A program made the translations under genes and the position numbers. A DNA stretch of 12,895 bases from Clostridium sp. CAG:575 (lineage in GTDB: Bacteria > Bacillota > Clostridia > TANB77 > CAG-508). The stretch spans positions 1 to 12,895 of the forward strand of contig FR884515.1 of assembly GCA_000435535.1 (NCBI GenBank), written 5' to 3'. The notes under the pieces were generated by a model, which had not been told where the DNA came from, ran no database searches, and worked only from the letters and a program-made list of their open reading frames with translations. Shown here piece by piece: positions 7,120 through 12,895 of the stretch. Each line of letters begins with the position of its first letter. Positions within the stretch are counted from its first letter, which is position 1.

Positions 7120-8652
7120 TTATTCATAAATATCATACATACTAACTTGACCTATCTTTTGTAAATTTTCTCGTATATATTCAATAACTTTTTTAGGAGT
7201 TTGCCAATTTAAACTTATGCTTGCATTACGTATTAAATATACTGTATTCTCTTCTCTATTTTGAATTTTAGCAATTTCTCCTTCTTCTCCATCTTTTCCC
7301 AAATTACCTTTTAAAAATAAATCATAATTTTTGTTATATTTATCAAGTGGTATCATATATCCTACCGCTTCTGCATCAAGAATGTATACCTTTTTTCCCT
7401 CTGCCTCTTCTTTAATTATAAAGTCGTCAACTACATGTATTCTTTCTTTCAAATATGACTGTATTTCTATATTTCTATAATGATTGATTTCCATATTTTT
7501 TTCTGCTTTAGTATATTTCATAATATTTTTTATATCAAATAAAATTATAACTACAAGCAATATTAGCCAAAATAAGAAACTAATGACTTTATATAAAAAT
7601 TTCTTTTTATTATATAAAATTTTGTTATATAATAAATTTCCAACTAAGAATATCAGATATATTAAGCTTATAATTGTTATTGCGCTACCTTCTAAAAAAT
7701 GCACATTATCTGTAATTGGATACATAGTAATTATAATTGATATACTATATACAAAAAGAAGTATTAAATTGTTTCCTTTTTTTTTTTGTTTTATACTATT
7801 TATAATAATTTTTATTCCTAATATCAATATTGTAACTGGAACTACAACTGCAAGTAATTTTATTACTAATTCATCATCATAAAATAATTCTTTATATGGA
7901 ATTTTATTTGTAAATGTAGATATTCCTAACACTGCATAATTTATAAAGTCCATATAAGATTGTGTTAAAATTAAATATACAATAAATATACAAATTGGTA
8001 TAATTATTCCTAAAATTCTAGTTAATGCTATCTTGAATTTTTCTTTTATTTCTTCTTTATTATTTATTTCTAGTACTGGAACCAATAAAACACACATTGA
8101 TAATATTGCCCCTGTGCTCTGCTTTGTACAAAATGCTAATCCTGCTAATAAACCTATTAATAAGTGCTTAAAATAATTTATTTGTTTTTCATCTTTTTCA
8201 TGTATTTTTATTTCACTATACAAAATAGTTAATGCAAGTAGTACTACTAAAAGATTATAATCTAAAGCATAAATATTTCTAAATAATATCCCTATTAATG
8301 TTGTAGCTATTAATGTTATATTTTCTTCTTTTAATAATTTAGAAAATATCTTATATATATATAATATTATTGTTGTTCCTATTAAGCTTGCTAATATTCT
8401 TGTTACTATTACTTCATTTGCTATAACTTTTAAAAACACAGACGCTATTATTGGTAATAAAGGAGTTGTTATCATACTTATATCTTTATATGGTTTAAGC
8501 CCCATTGAAATTGCTCTTGCTGCATTATAATTCCACAGTTCATCTAAATCAGCTATTGGTTTAACAACAATTGTAAAAAATATAGAAATAAATACAAAAC
8601 AAAATAACAGTATTTCTTTTTTATACTTTAATATTTTTTTCAAATTTTCCAT
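7120..8652 (-). CDS. GT39/PMT-type membrane glycosyltransferase
   Basis: A 510-residue polytopic protein with GT-C architecture. After helix 1 (about 13-30) comes VKPIADLDELWNYNAARAI with Asp37-Glu38, the acidic pair of the first outer loop, and then GLKPYKDISMITTPLLP, a common continuation in bacterial dolichyl-phosphate-mannose-transferase-like proteins. About ten further helices run to residue 375. The final about 130 residues are soluble, beginning near YTKAEKNMEINHYRN. It shares this plan with the gene at 5474-7051 but is not a close copy. The start follows AGGAAGGA with rather tight spacing; no better in-frame start is evident. It lies 33 bases below ruvB and 68 above the next GT gene, with no terminator I trust between. 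Sugar and acceptor are unknown; surface polysaccharide or protein glycosylation is the likely setting. Confidence 0.85.
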   Translation of the reverse strand: MENLKKILKYKKEILLFCFVFISIFFTIVVKPIADLDELWNYNAARAISMGLKPYKDISMITTPLLPIIASVFLKVIANEVIVTRILASLIGTTIILYIYKIFSKLLKEENITLIATTLIGILFRNIYALDYNLLVVLLALTILYSEIKIHEKDEKQINYFKHLLIGLLAGLAFCTKQSTGAILSMCVLLVPVLEINNKEEIKEKFKIALTRILGIIIPICIFIVYLILTQSYMDFINYAVLGISTFTNKIPYKELFYDDELVIKLLAVVVPVTILILGIKIIINSIKQKKKGNNLILLFVYSISIIITMYPITDNVHFLEGSAITIISLIYLIFLVGNLLYNKILYNKKKFLYKVISFLFWLILLVVIILFDIKNIMKYTKAEKNMEINHYRNIEIQSYLKERIHVVDDFIIKEEAEGKKVYILDAEAVGYMIPLDKYNKNYDLFLKGNLGKDGEEGEIAKIQNREENTVYLIRNASISLNWQTPKKVIEYIRENLQKIGQVSMYDIYE

Positions 8653-8685
8653 TCCTTCCTATTTTTTAATTTTTTCACTATAAAT

Positions 8686-9714
8686 TTATATAAAACTTTG
8701 TTGTCCACTCTCTCCGTTATAATCATATCCCATATGTTTATATGCTGGTGGTAGTACTGTTCTTCCTCTTAAAGTTCTTGCTAAAAAACCAATTTGAATT
8801 AAATATGGTTCATATACATCTTCTATAGTATCTACTTCTTCTCCTATAGTTACAGCTAATGCCTCTATCCCAACTGGTCTTCCTGCATATTGTACAATCA
8901 TAGTTTCCAATATTTTTCTATCTATTTCGTCTAAACCTAATTCATCAATTTCAAGTTTATTCAAAGCTAGCTTTGTAATTTTTAAATCTATTATTCCATC
9001 TCCTAAAACCATAGCATAATCTCTTACTCTTTTTAGTAATCTATTAGCAATTCTAGGTGTTCCTCTTGATCTTCTTGCAATTTCTTCAGCTGCCTTCTCT
9101 TCTATTTCTATATCTAATATTTTTGCAGACCTTTTTACAATTTTCTTTAAATCTTCTGTATTGTATAATTCTAATCTATTAACTATTCCAAAACGATCTC
9201 TTAAAGGTGTAGTCAAAGAACCGGCTTTTGTAGTTGCTCCTATTAATGTAAATTTAGGTAAATCTAACCTAATTGACCTTGCTGTTGGTCCTTTTCCAAT
9301 CATAATGTCTATTGTGTAATCTTCAAGTGCTGGGTATAAAATTTCTTCTACATTTTTACTCAAACGATGTATCTCATCAATAAAAAGTACATCATGTTCA
9401 GCTAAATTTGTTAAAAGAGAAGCCAAATCTCCTGGTTTTTCAATAGCTGGCCCAGAAGTTATTTTTATATTTGCTCCCATCTCATTTGCAATAATATTAG
9501 AAAGTGTTGTCTTTCCTAATCCTGGAGGACCATATAATAAAACATGATCTAATGCCTCTCCTCTTTTTTTAGCCGCTTCTATATAAACTTTCATATTTTG
9601 TTTTACTTTATCTTGTCCGATATATTCCTCTAACGTCTGTGGTCTTAATGTATTTTCTAGTCTTTCTTCACCTAAATCTTCTAATTCCGGACTAATAATT
9701 CTATCTTCGTTCAT
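8686..9714 (-). CDS. ruvB: Holliday junction branch migration ATPase RuvB
   Basis: A complete 342-residue RuvB. With RuvA it forms the hexameric motor that drives branch migration of Holliday junctions in recombinational repair. Visible motifs are Walker A GPPGLGKT (62-69), Walker B FIDE (111-114), sensor 1 around Thr161 (LIGATT), the arginine-finger segment LRDRFG (171-176), sensor 2 in [17 protein letters not shown], and the C-terminal winged helix with [10 protein letters not shown] and LARTLRGR. Length is normal. AAAGGAT sits about 8 nt before the ATG. ruvA is not adjacent: upstream are a palindromic repeat and a glycosyltransferase subunit gene, downstream two GT-C genes and then queH. 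In many Firmicutes ruvAB precedes queuosine genes, so this looks like that cluster interrupted by glycan genes. Confidence 0.98.
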   Translation of the reverse strand: MNEDRIISPELEDLGEERLENTLRPQTLEEYIGQDKVKQNMKVYIEAAKKRGEALDHVLLYGPPGLGKTTLSNIIANEMGANIKITSGPAIEKPGDLASLLTNLAEHDVLFIDEIHRLSKNVEEILYPALEDYTIDIMIGKGPTARSIRLDLPKFTLIGATTKAGSLTTPLRDRFGIVNRLELYNTEDLKKIVKRSAKILDIEIEEKAAEEIARRSRGTPRIANRLLKRVRDYAMVLGDGIIDLKITKLALNKLEIDELGLDEIDRKILETMIVQYAGRPVGIEALAVTIGEEVDTIEDVYEPYLIQIGFLARTLRGRTVLPPAYKHMGYDYNGESGQQSFI

Positions 9715-9729
9715 TTTTTATCCTTTCGG

Positions 9730-9789
9730 GATTTAGGGACGTTCCTTCTTTTTCCCTCTTTTAAGGGAAAAGGGGACACTCCTTAAATC
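9730..9789. repeat. Palindromic intergenic repeat, copy 1 (REP/MITE-like)
   Basis: A GC-richer, imperfectly palindromic 60-bp element fills the gap between ruvB and the PssE-like gene. The ends are near inverted repeats (GATTTAGGGA and TCCTTAAATC), and the core is an 8-bp hairpin, TTTTCCCT (9750-9757) with AGGGAAAA (9764-9771). Positions 9736-9784 match the reverse complement of 12303-12351 at 40 of 49 bases without gaps. No coding frame or flanking transposase is seen. Confidence 0.75.
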
Positions 9790-9791
9790 TT

Positions 9792-10271
9792 TTATATGTT
9801 TTCTATAAAATTTTCTAATATTTTTAACATTTTTTGGTTATTTGGCTGATATTCTATAGGTTCAAATGTTTTTGATTTTATAATTGCCTCTTTTAAATCT
9901 TCTACTTTTTCTATCCCAATAATATAACCTTTTTTATCAAAATCCATTACGATCTCTTTTTGATGATTATTAACATGCTCTCCATATTCATGTAGTCTTG
10001 GAACAGCTATTACTTTTTTATTTTTCTCAATAGATGACACTATTGAACCTACTCCACCATGTGTTATAATCAAACTTGCATTTTCTTGCAATTCTTCTAA
10101 TTTTTCTTTTGGAATCAAATCAAATATTTTCATGTTTTTAGAATTAAATTTGGTATAACCTGCTTGTACAATAACTTCTTCGCTTATTGTTCCATCTTCA
10201 ATATTTTTATCAATTTCCTCTAATAATCTATGAAAACTATTATTTTGAGTTCCCAATAATACTAATATCAT
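9792..10271 (-). CDS. PssE/Alg13-like glycosyltransferase subunit (sugar-nucleotide-binding half)
   Basis: A 159-residue protein matching the C-terminal half of GT28/MurG-type enzymes, as in Alg13, PssE and CpsG-type subunits. It begins MILVLLGTQ, has the conserved THGGVGS turn (70-76) expected to bind the nucleotide-sugar phosphates, and PRLHEYGEHVNNHQ (91-104) lining the donor pocket. Family members are cytosolic and work only with a membrane-bound partner that supplies the acceptor site; the partner is the gene just upstream (10357-10875). Together they would add the second sugar to an undecaprenyl-PP-linked sugar in surface polysaccharide assembly; PssDE acts as a glucuronosyltransferase, but sugar specificity here is unknown. 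AAGGAGA 7 nt upstream fixes the ATG at 10271. Palindromic repeats flank the gene on both sides. Confidence 0.88.
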   Translation of the reverse strand: MILVLLGTQNNSFHRLLEEIDKNIEDGTISEEVIVQAGYTKFNSKNMKIFDLIPKEKLEELQENASLIITHGGVGSIVSSIEKNKKVIAVPRLHEYGEHVNNHQKEIVMDFDKKGYIIGIEKVEDLKEAIIKSKTFEPIEYQPNNQKMLKILENFIENI

Positions 10272-10289
10272 AACATTTTCTCCTTGTCA

Positions 10290-10348
10290 TGTCCCATTGG
10301 TGTCCAATGGGGACGGTTCTTGTGGGACATTTTTGTCCCAATGGGACA
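10290..10348. repeat. Palindromic repeat with GGGGACGGTTC signature (REP/RAYT-like)
   Basis: A 59-bp element between the two glycosyltransferase-subunit genes. It has perfect 11-bp terminal inverted repeats, TGTCCCATTGG (10290-10300) and CCAATGGGACA (10338-10348). Inside is a second hairpin, TGGGACA-TTTT-TGTCCCA (10323-10340), and the string GGGGACGGTTCTTGTG (10309-10324). I recall that string from dispersed repeats and transposase-flanking ends in many Clostridia. It is GC-rich against the AT-rich background. It resembles, but does not align simply with, the other two elements. Confidence 0.75.
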
Positions 10349-10356
10349 CATCTTTT

Positions 10357-10875
10357 CTAATAAATTGAACCACCATATATAGCTTTTGGATATAATTTCA
10401 ACATTTCTTCCCATTGTACAATAAATAAATCTGCTATTGGATATATCAATCTTCCTGTTGCTGTTTTTTTATTTCTATTTGCAAATGTTTCAATATAAAT
10501 AATTTTGCTTCCGAATATTTTTCCTAAATAACACATTGGTCCTGCTGTATGTGTTCCTGTTGTTACTATTACTTGTGGTCTAATTTTAAAATATAAATAT
10601 ATTGTTTTTAAACATAAATAAAAATATTTAAAAATATATGTAAATAACTTTGCTCTTGTTCCATATGGTAAGAAATATAGTTTTTCTCCATATTGTTCTT
10701 TTAGTTTTTCATTTGCTTTGTCTTTTTCTGTTATTATTTTATAGTCATATTTTTCAAATAGTGGAGCTAATTGTAATAATTCGTTTAAATGACCTCCTGT
10801 ACTTGAAATAAATAATACTTTCTTCTTTTTATTTTTTTTGGATTTTTTTTGTGATTCTTTAAAATTTTCTTTCAA
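10357..10875 (-). CDS. PssD/Alg14-like glycosyltransferase subunit (membrane-anchoring half)
   Basis: The N-terminal half of a split GT28-type glycosyltransferase (Alg14, PssD, CpsF type). After a very lysine-rich leader comes KKVLFISSTGGHLNELLQL, the Rossmann strand with the GGHL glycine turn. A hydrophobic, aromatic stretch (LFTYIFKYFYLCLKTIYLYF) likely binds the membrane, then VIVTTGTHTAGPMCYLGK and IIYIETFAN follow, conserved in Alg14 homologues. The frame opens with GTG at 10884, which has no SD in front. TTG at 10873-10875 has AAAGGTGA 5 nt upstream, so I choose TTG (about 172 residues). The protein would anchor the PssE-like partner and bind the lipid-linked acceptor. Most bacterial pairs are nearly contiguous; here an 85-base gap with a palindromic repeat separates them. 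It is the first gene of the operon from the promoter at 10914-10942. Confidence 0.88.
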   Translation of the reverse strand: MKENFKESQKKSKKNKKKKVLFISSTGGHLNELLQLAPLFEKYDYKIITEKDKANEKLKEQYGEKLYFLPYGTRAKLFTYIFKYFYLCLKTIYLYFKIRPQVIVTTGTHTAGPMCYLGKIFGSKIIYIETFANRNKKTATGRLIYPIADLFIVQWEEMLKLYPKAIYGGSIY

Positions 10876-10880
10876 TTTTT

Positions 10881-10888
10881 TCACCTTT
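10881..10888 (-). promoter_or_regulatory. Ribosome binding site that selects the TTG start of the PssD-like gene
   Basis: AAAGGTGA on the minus strand ends 5 nt before TTG (10873-10875). The GTG inside this motif (10882-10884) is in frame but has only A-rich sequence upstream. The GGTGA part matches the 16S rRNA 3' end, so TTG is favoured. Confidence 0.6.
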
Positions 10889-10913
10889 TATTTTTTATTG
10901 TTTTTTCTCGTTT

Positions 10914-10942
10914 ATTATACATTTTATTTATGCTTATGTCTA
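10914..10942 (-). promoter_or_regulatory. Sigma-A-type promoter of the glycosyltransferase-ruvB-queH operon
   Basis: TAGACA (10937-10942), a 17-bp spacer and TATAAT (10914-10919) on the minus strand differ from consensus at one base only. It lies just downstream of the dnaJ terminator, with a leader of about 30 nt to the TTG start. No equally good promoter or terminator is seen until after queH. Confidence 0.75.
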
Positions 10943-10963
10943 GTAAATGTAGAATTTTTACAT

Positions 10964-11004
10964 CAAAAAAATAAACTAGAAGCCTATCTCAAGCTTCTAG
11001 TTTA
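10964..11004 (-). terminator. Rho-independent terminator of the dnaK-dnaJ operon
   Basis: TAAACTAGAAGC (10972-10983) and its exact complement (10993-11004) form a 12-bp stem with a 9-nt loop. On the minus strand a T-rich tract (TATTTTTTTGATG) follows. It lies about 45 bases past the dnaJ stop. Confidence 0.9.
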
Positions 11005-11049
11005 CACAAACTTTTCTATATTCTACCTAATAATAGAAAACATTAAAAT

Positions 11050-12207
11050 TTACCCAAATATTCCTCTTTTTTTAACAGGTGGTTGTTCATTCATTGTCTT
11101 AGCAAGTTCAACTAACAAATCTCTTTGCTCTTTTGTTAATCTCTTTGGCGTTTGAACTTGAACTGTAAATACAAAATCTCCTTCTGATTGAGAATTTACA
11201 TATTTGAATCCTTTATTTCTAATTGTAAATTTAGTTCCTGTTTGTGTTCCTTCTGGGATTCTATATTTTTCCTTAGTTCCGTCAACCATAGGAATTTCAA
11301 GTTCTGCTCCTAAAGTTGCTTGTGTTATTGTAATTGGGATATCACATAAAACATTATTTCCTTTTCTTGTATATATACTATGTCTTTTGATTCTAAGTGT
11401 TATATATAAATCTCCTTTAGGTCCGCCTTTTATTCCAGGTTCTCCTTCTCCTCTTAATACAACAGTTTGATTGTCATCAATTCCTGCTGGAATTTTTACT
11501 TTTATTTTTGGTTGTTTTCTTATAGTTCCTTTTCCTTTACAATTTTCACAAACATCTGTAATAACTTCTCCAGTTCCATGACATTTACCACAAGTTCTTG
11601 TTGTTTGAACTTGACCTAAAATTGTATTTTGAACCTGTGTAACCTGACCTGTTCCATGACAGTCCGGACATTTAATTGGATTTGTTCCAGGTTTAGCTCC
11701 AGTTCCATGACATACATCACAAGTTTCATTTCTATTTATAATTACTTCTTTTTCTGTTCCTAAAAATGCTTCTTCAAAAGTAATATCCATACTTAAATTT
11801 AAGTCAGAACCTTTTCTTGGTCCATTACTTTTTCTTGAAGATTGTCTGCCTCCAAATCCTCCTCCAAAGAATGATGAGAAGATATCGCCTAAATCTCCAA
11901 AATCACCAAATCCATCAAATCCTGATGTTGAATATGAATATCCACCACCAAATGGTCCACCAGCTCCACCAAATCCCTGTGGATCAGCTGTTCCAAATTG
12001 ATCATACATTTTTCTTTTTTGAGGATTAGAAAGTGTTTCATATGCTTCATTAACTTCTTTAAATTTTTTTTCTGCTTCTTCTTTATTATCTGGGTTTGCA
12101 TCTGGGTGATATTTTTTTGCCATTTTTCTGTATGCTTTTTTTAGTTCATCATCAGTTGCATTTTTATTAACTCCCAATACTTCATAATAATCTCTTTTTT
12201 CTGCCAT
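11050..12207 (-). CDS. dnaJ: Chaperone protein DnaJ (Hsp40)
   Basis: A full-length type I DnaJ (385 residues from the chosen start). It stimulates the DnaK ATPase and delivers unfolded clients. The J domain starts RDYYEVLGV and carries HPD at 34-36. A Gly/Phe-rich linker (about 76-122) follows, then four CXXCXGXG zinc repeats beginning CDVCHGTG (about 163), [16 protein letters not shown] and CENCKGKG, then the C-terminal substrate-binding domains. The frame also opens at an ATG four codons earlier (12219), but AAAGGA touches that ATG directly, whereas it lies 12 nt before the ATG at 12207; MAEKRDYY is also the usual DnaJ beginning. A small hairpin (12229-12246) abuts the SD. The gene follows dnaK after about 165 bases holding a palindromic repeat, and a strong terminator closes the operon. 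Confidence 0.97.
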   Translation of the reverse strand: MAEKRDYYEVLGVNKNATDDELKKAYRKMAKKYHPDANPDNKEEAEKKFKEVNEAYETLSNPQKRKMYDQFGTADPQGFGGAGGPFGGGYSYSTSGFDGFGDFGDLGDIFSSFFGGGFGGRQSSRKSNGPRKGSDLNLSMDITFEEAFLGTEKEVIINRNETCDVCHGTGAKPGTNPIKCPDCHGTGQVTQVQNTILGQVQTTRTCGKCHGTGEVITDVCENCKGKGTIRKQPKIKVKIPAGIDDNQTVVLRGEGEPGIKGGPKGDLYITLRIKRHSIYTRKGNNVLCDIPITITQATLGAELEIPMVDGTKEKYRIPEGTQTGTKFTIRNKGFKYVNSQSEGDFVFTVQVQTPKRLTKEQRDLLVELAKTMNEQPPVKKRGIFG

Positions 12208-12285
12208 TTTTAATTTCATTCCTTTCTCAAGCCATACATCTGGCTCAAAAAATCAGGGATATTAAGTTCACTATCTTAGAAAATC

Positions 12286-12360
12286 AAGGGACATTCCTAT
12301 ATAAAGAGTGTCCCTTTTTCCCTCTAAAAAGGGAATTTCAAGGAACGTCCCCTTTTCCCT
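12286..12360. repeat. Palindromic intergenic repeat, copy 2, inverted (REP/MITE-like)
   Basis: Located between dnaK and dnaJ. It contains an 8-bp hairpin, AAGGGACA (12286-12293) with TGTCCCTT (12309-12316), and a second, TTCCC (12318-12322) with GGGAA (12331-12335). Its ends, GGGACATTCC and GGAACGTCCC, are near inverted repeats. Positions 12303-12351, read on the minus strand, match 9736-9784 at 40 of 49 bases. It may also affect the relative dnaK and dnaJ message levels. Confidence 0.75.
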
Positions 12361-12372
12361 TCTCACTTCTTA

Positions 12373-12895
12373 TTATTTGTCATCCTCAACTTTATAGTCT
12401 GCATCATATACGTTTCCGTTATCTCCATTTGTTCCATTGTCTGTTCCTGCTGCATTTGGATCTACACCTGCTCCTTGTGCTCCATTTGGATTTGCATTTT
12501 TATATAATTGTTCTGACATATCATAGAATACTTTTGTTAATTTTTCTGTAGCTTCTTTGATTTTTTCTGTGTCGTTTGTTTCTAATGCTTTTTTAGTGTT
12601 ATCAATTTCAGTTTCAACTTTTGCTTTTTCTTCTCCACTGATTTTGTCTCCCAAATCATTTAATGTTTTTTCGCTATTATATACTAAGCTTTCTGCATTG
12701 TTTTTAACTTCAATTTCTTCTTTTTTCTTTTTATCTTCTTCAGCATGTGCTTCTGCATCTTTAACAGCTTTATCAATATCTTCATCTGTTAAGTTTGTTG
12801 ATGCTGTAATTGATACATCTTGTTGATTTCCTGTTGCCATATCTTTTGCAGATACGTGTACTATACCGTTTGCATCTATATCAAATGTTACTTCG
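12373..12895 (-). CDS. dnaK: Molecular chaperone DnaK (Hsp70), C-terminal part; 5' end outside window
   Basis: Partial gene: the frame is open to the window edge, and 12841-12895 encodes [18 protein letters not shown], the last strands of the DnaK substrate-binding beta domain; the ATG at 12840 is internal, not the start. Then ATGNQQ and [20 protein letters not shown] lead into the helical lid, rich in Lys and Glu, and a Gly/Asn/Ala-rich disordered tail ending [10 protein letters not shown], close to the usual EVVDDK-type DnaK end. About 173 residues are visible; the ATPase domain and the operon promoter (any CIRCE site, hrcA or grpE) lie outside. DnaK refolds clients in ATP cycles with DnaJ and GrpE. 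The dnaK-dnaJ order is standard in Firmicutes. Identity is certain despite truncation by the window. Confidence 0.97.
   Translation of the reverse strand, partial: EVTFDIDANGIVHVSAKDMATGNQQDVSITASTNLTDEDIDKAVKDAEAHAEEDKKKKEEIEVKNNAESLVYNSEKTLNDLGDKISGEEKAKVETEIDNTKKALETNDTEKIKEATEKLTKVFYDMSEQLYKNANPNGAQGAGVDPNAAGTDNGTNGDNGNVYDADYKVEDDK

Noticed and set aside
7114..7135. 9-bp hairpin (TGATATTTA / TAAATATCA) over the stop codon of the 7120-8652 gene, possible terminator
   Set aside because: All A/T except the end pair and followed on the minus strand by GTGTTAAAAAG, not a U-tract. Such repeats are common by chance in this AT-rich DNA.
9730..9789. Element upstream of ruvB considered as a terminator for the PssE-like gene
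   Set aside because: On the minus strand the hairpin is followed by GAAGGAACGTCCC with no T-run, and a matching copy exists elsewhere, so it is better called a repeat.
11889..12101. Minus-strand frame of 70 codons inside dnaJ in another phase
   Set aside because: Out-of-frame shadow of the J-domain and Gly/Phe region. Its composition follows from the codons of dnaJ.
12208..12219. ATG at 12219 as the dnaJ start
   Set aside because: The SD directly abuts this ATG with no spacer, and DnaJ proteins typically begin at the MAEKRDYY equivalent, encoded from 12207.
1..12895. A CRISPR array, toxin-antitoxin pair, phage genes or a defence island
   Set aside because: No regularly spaced direct repeats, no nuclease, integrase or transposase frames, and all major frames are housekeeping, lipid or glycan genes.

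Overview
The window is very AT-rich, and every supported gene lies on the minus strand, so it reads right to left. Standard code (TGG for Trp), strong AAGGAGG-type ribosome binding sites, sigma-A-like promoters, U-tract terminators and the gene families all point to a low-GC Bacillota of the Clostridia type, probably an uncultured gut-type lineage. The genus cannot be named from sequence alone.

In transcription order: (1) The 3' end of dnaK and a complete dnaJ (12895-11050) form the end of the heat-shock chaperone operon, closed by a strong terminator at 10964-11004. (2) A good promoter (10914-10942) starts a probable long operon. It runs pssD-like and pssE-like genes (the two halves of a split Alg14/Alg13-type glycosyltransferase), ruvB (Holliday-junction motor), two large GT-C-type membrane glycosyltransferases, a third polytopic membrane protein of the same general type, and queH (queuosine synthesis). 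It ends in a 34-bp palindrome over the queH stop. The glycan genes most likely build or decorate a cell-surface polysaccharide; ruvB and queH are housekeeping genes interleaved with them. (3) ohyA (oleate hydratase) has its own promoter, a perfect Shine-Dalgarno and its own terminator. (4) A TetR-family regulator follows with its own promoter, then a PAP2 phosphatase and a 77-residue membrane protein, closed by a terminator at 11-51.

Three GC-richer palindromic elements (9730-9789, 10290-10348, 12286-12360) sit between genes and stand out from the AT-rich background. The first and third are copies of one family in opposite orientation (40 of 49 ungapped positions identical). The second carries the GGGGACGGTTC signature I associate with REP/RAYT-type repeats. 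No transposase gene is present here.

No stretch over 300 bases lacks a gene; the longest gaps (10876-11049, 12208-12372) hold the promoter, terminator and repeat listed. I see no CRISPR array, tRNA, rRNA or recognisable defence system. The most interesting material is the regulatory architecture in front of ohyA, the interleaving of glycan genes with ruvB and queH, and the small palindromic repeats.
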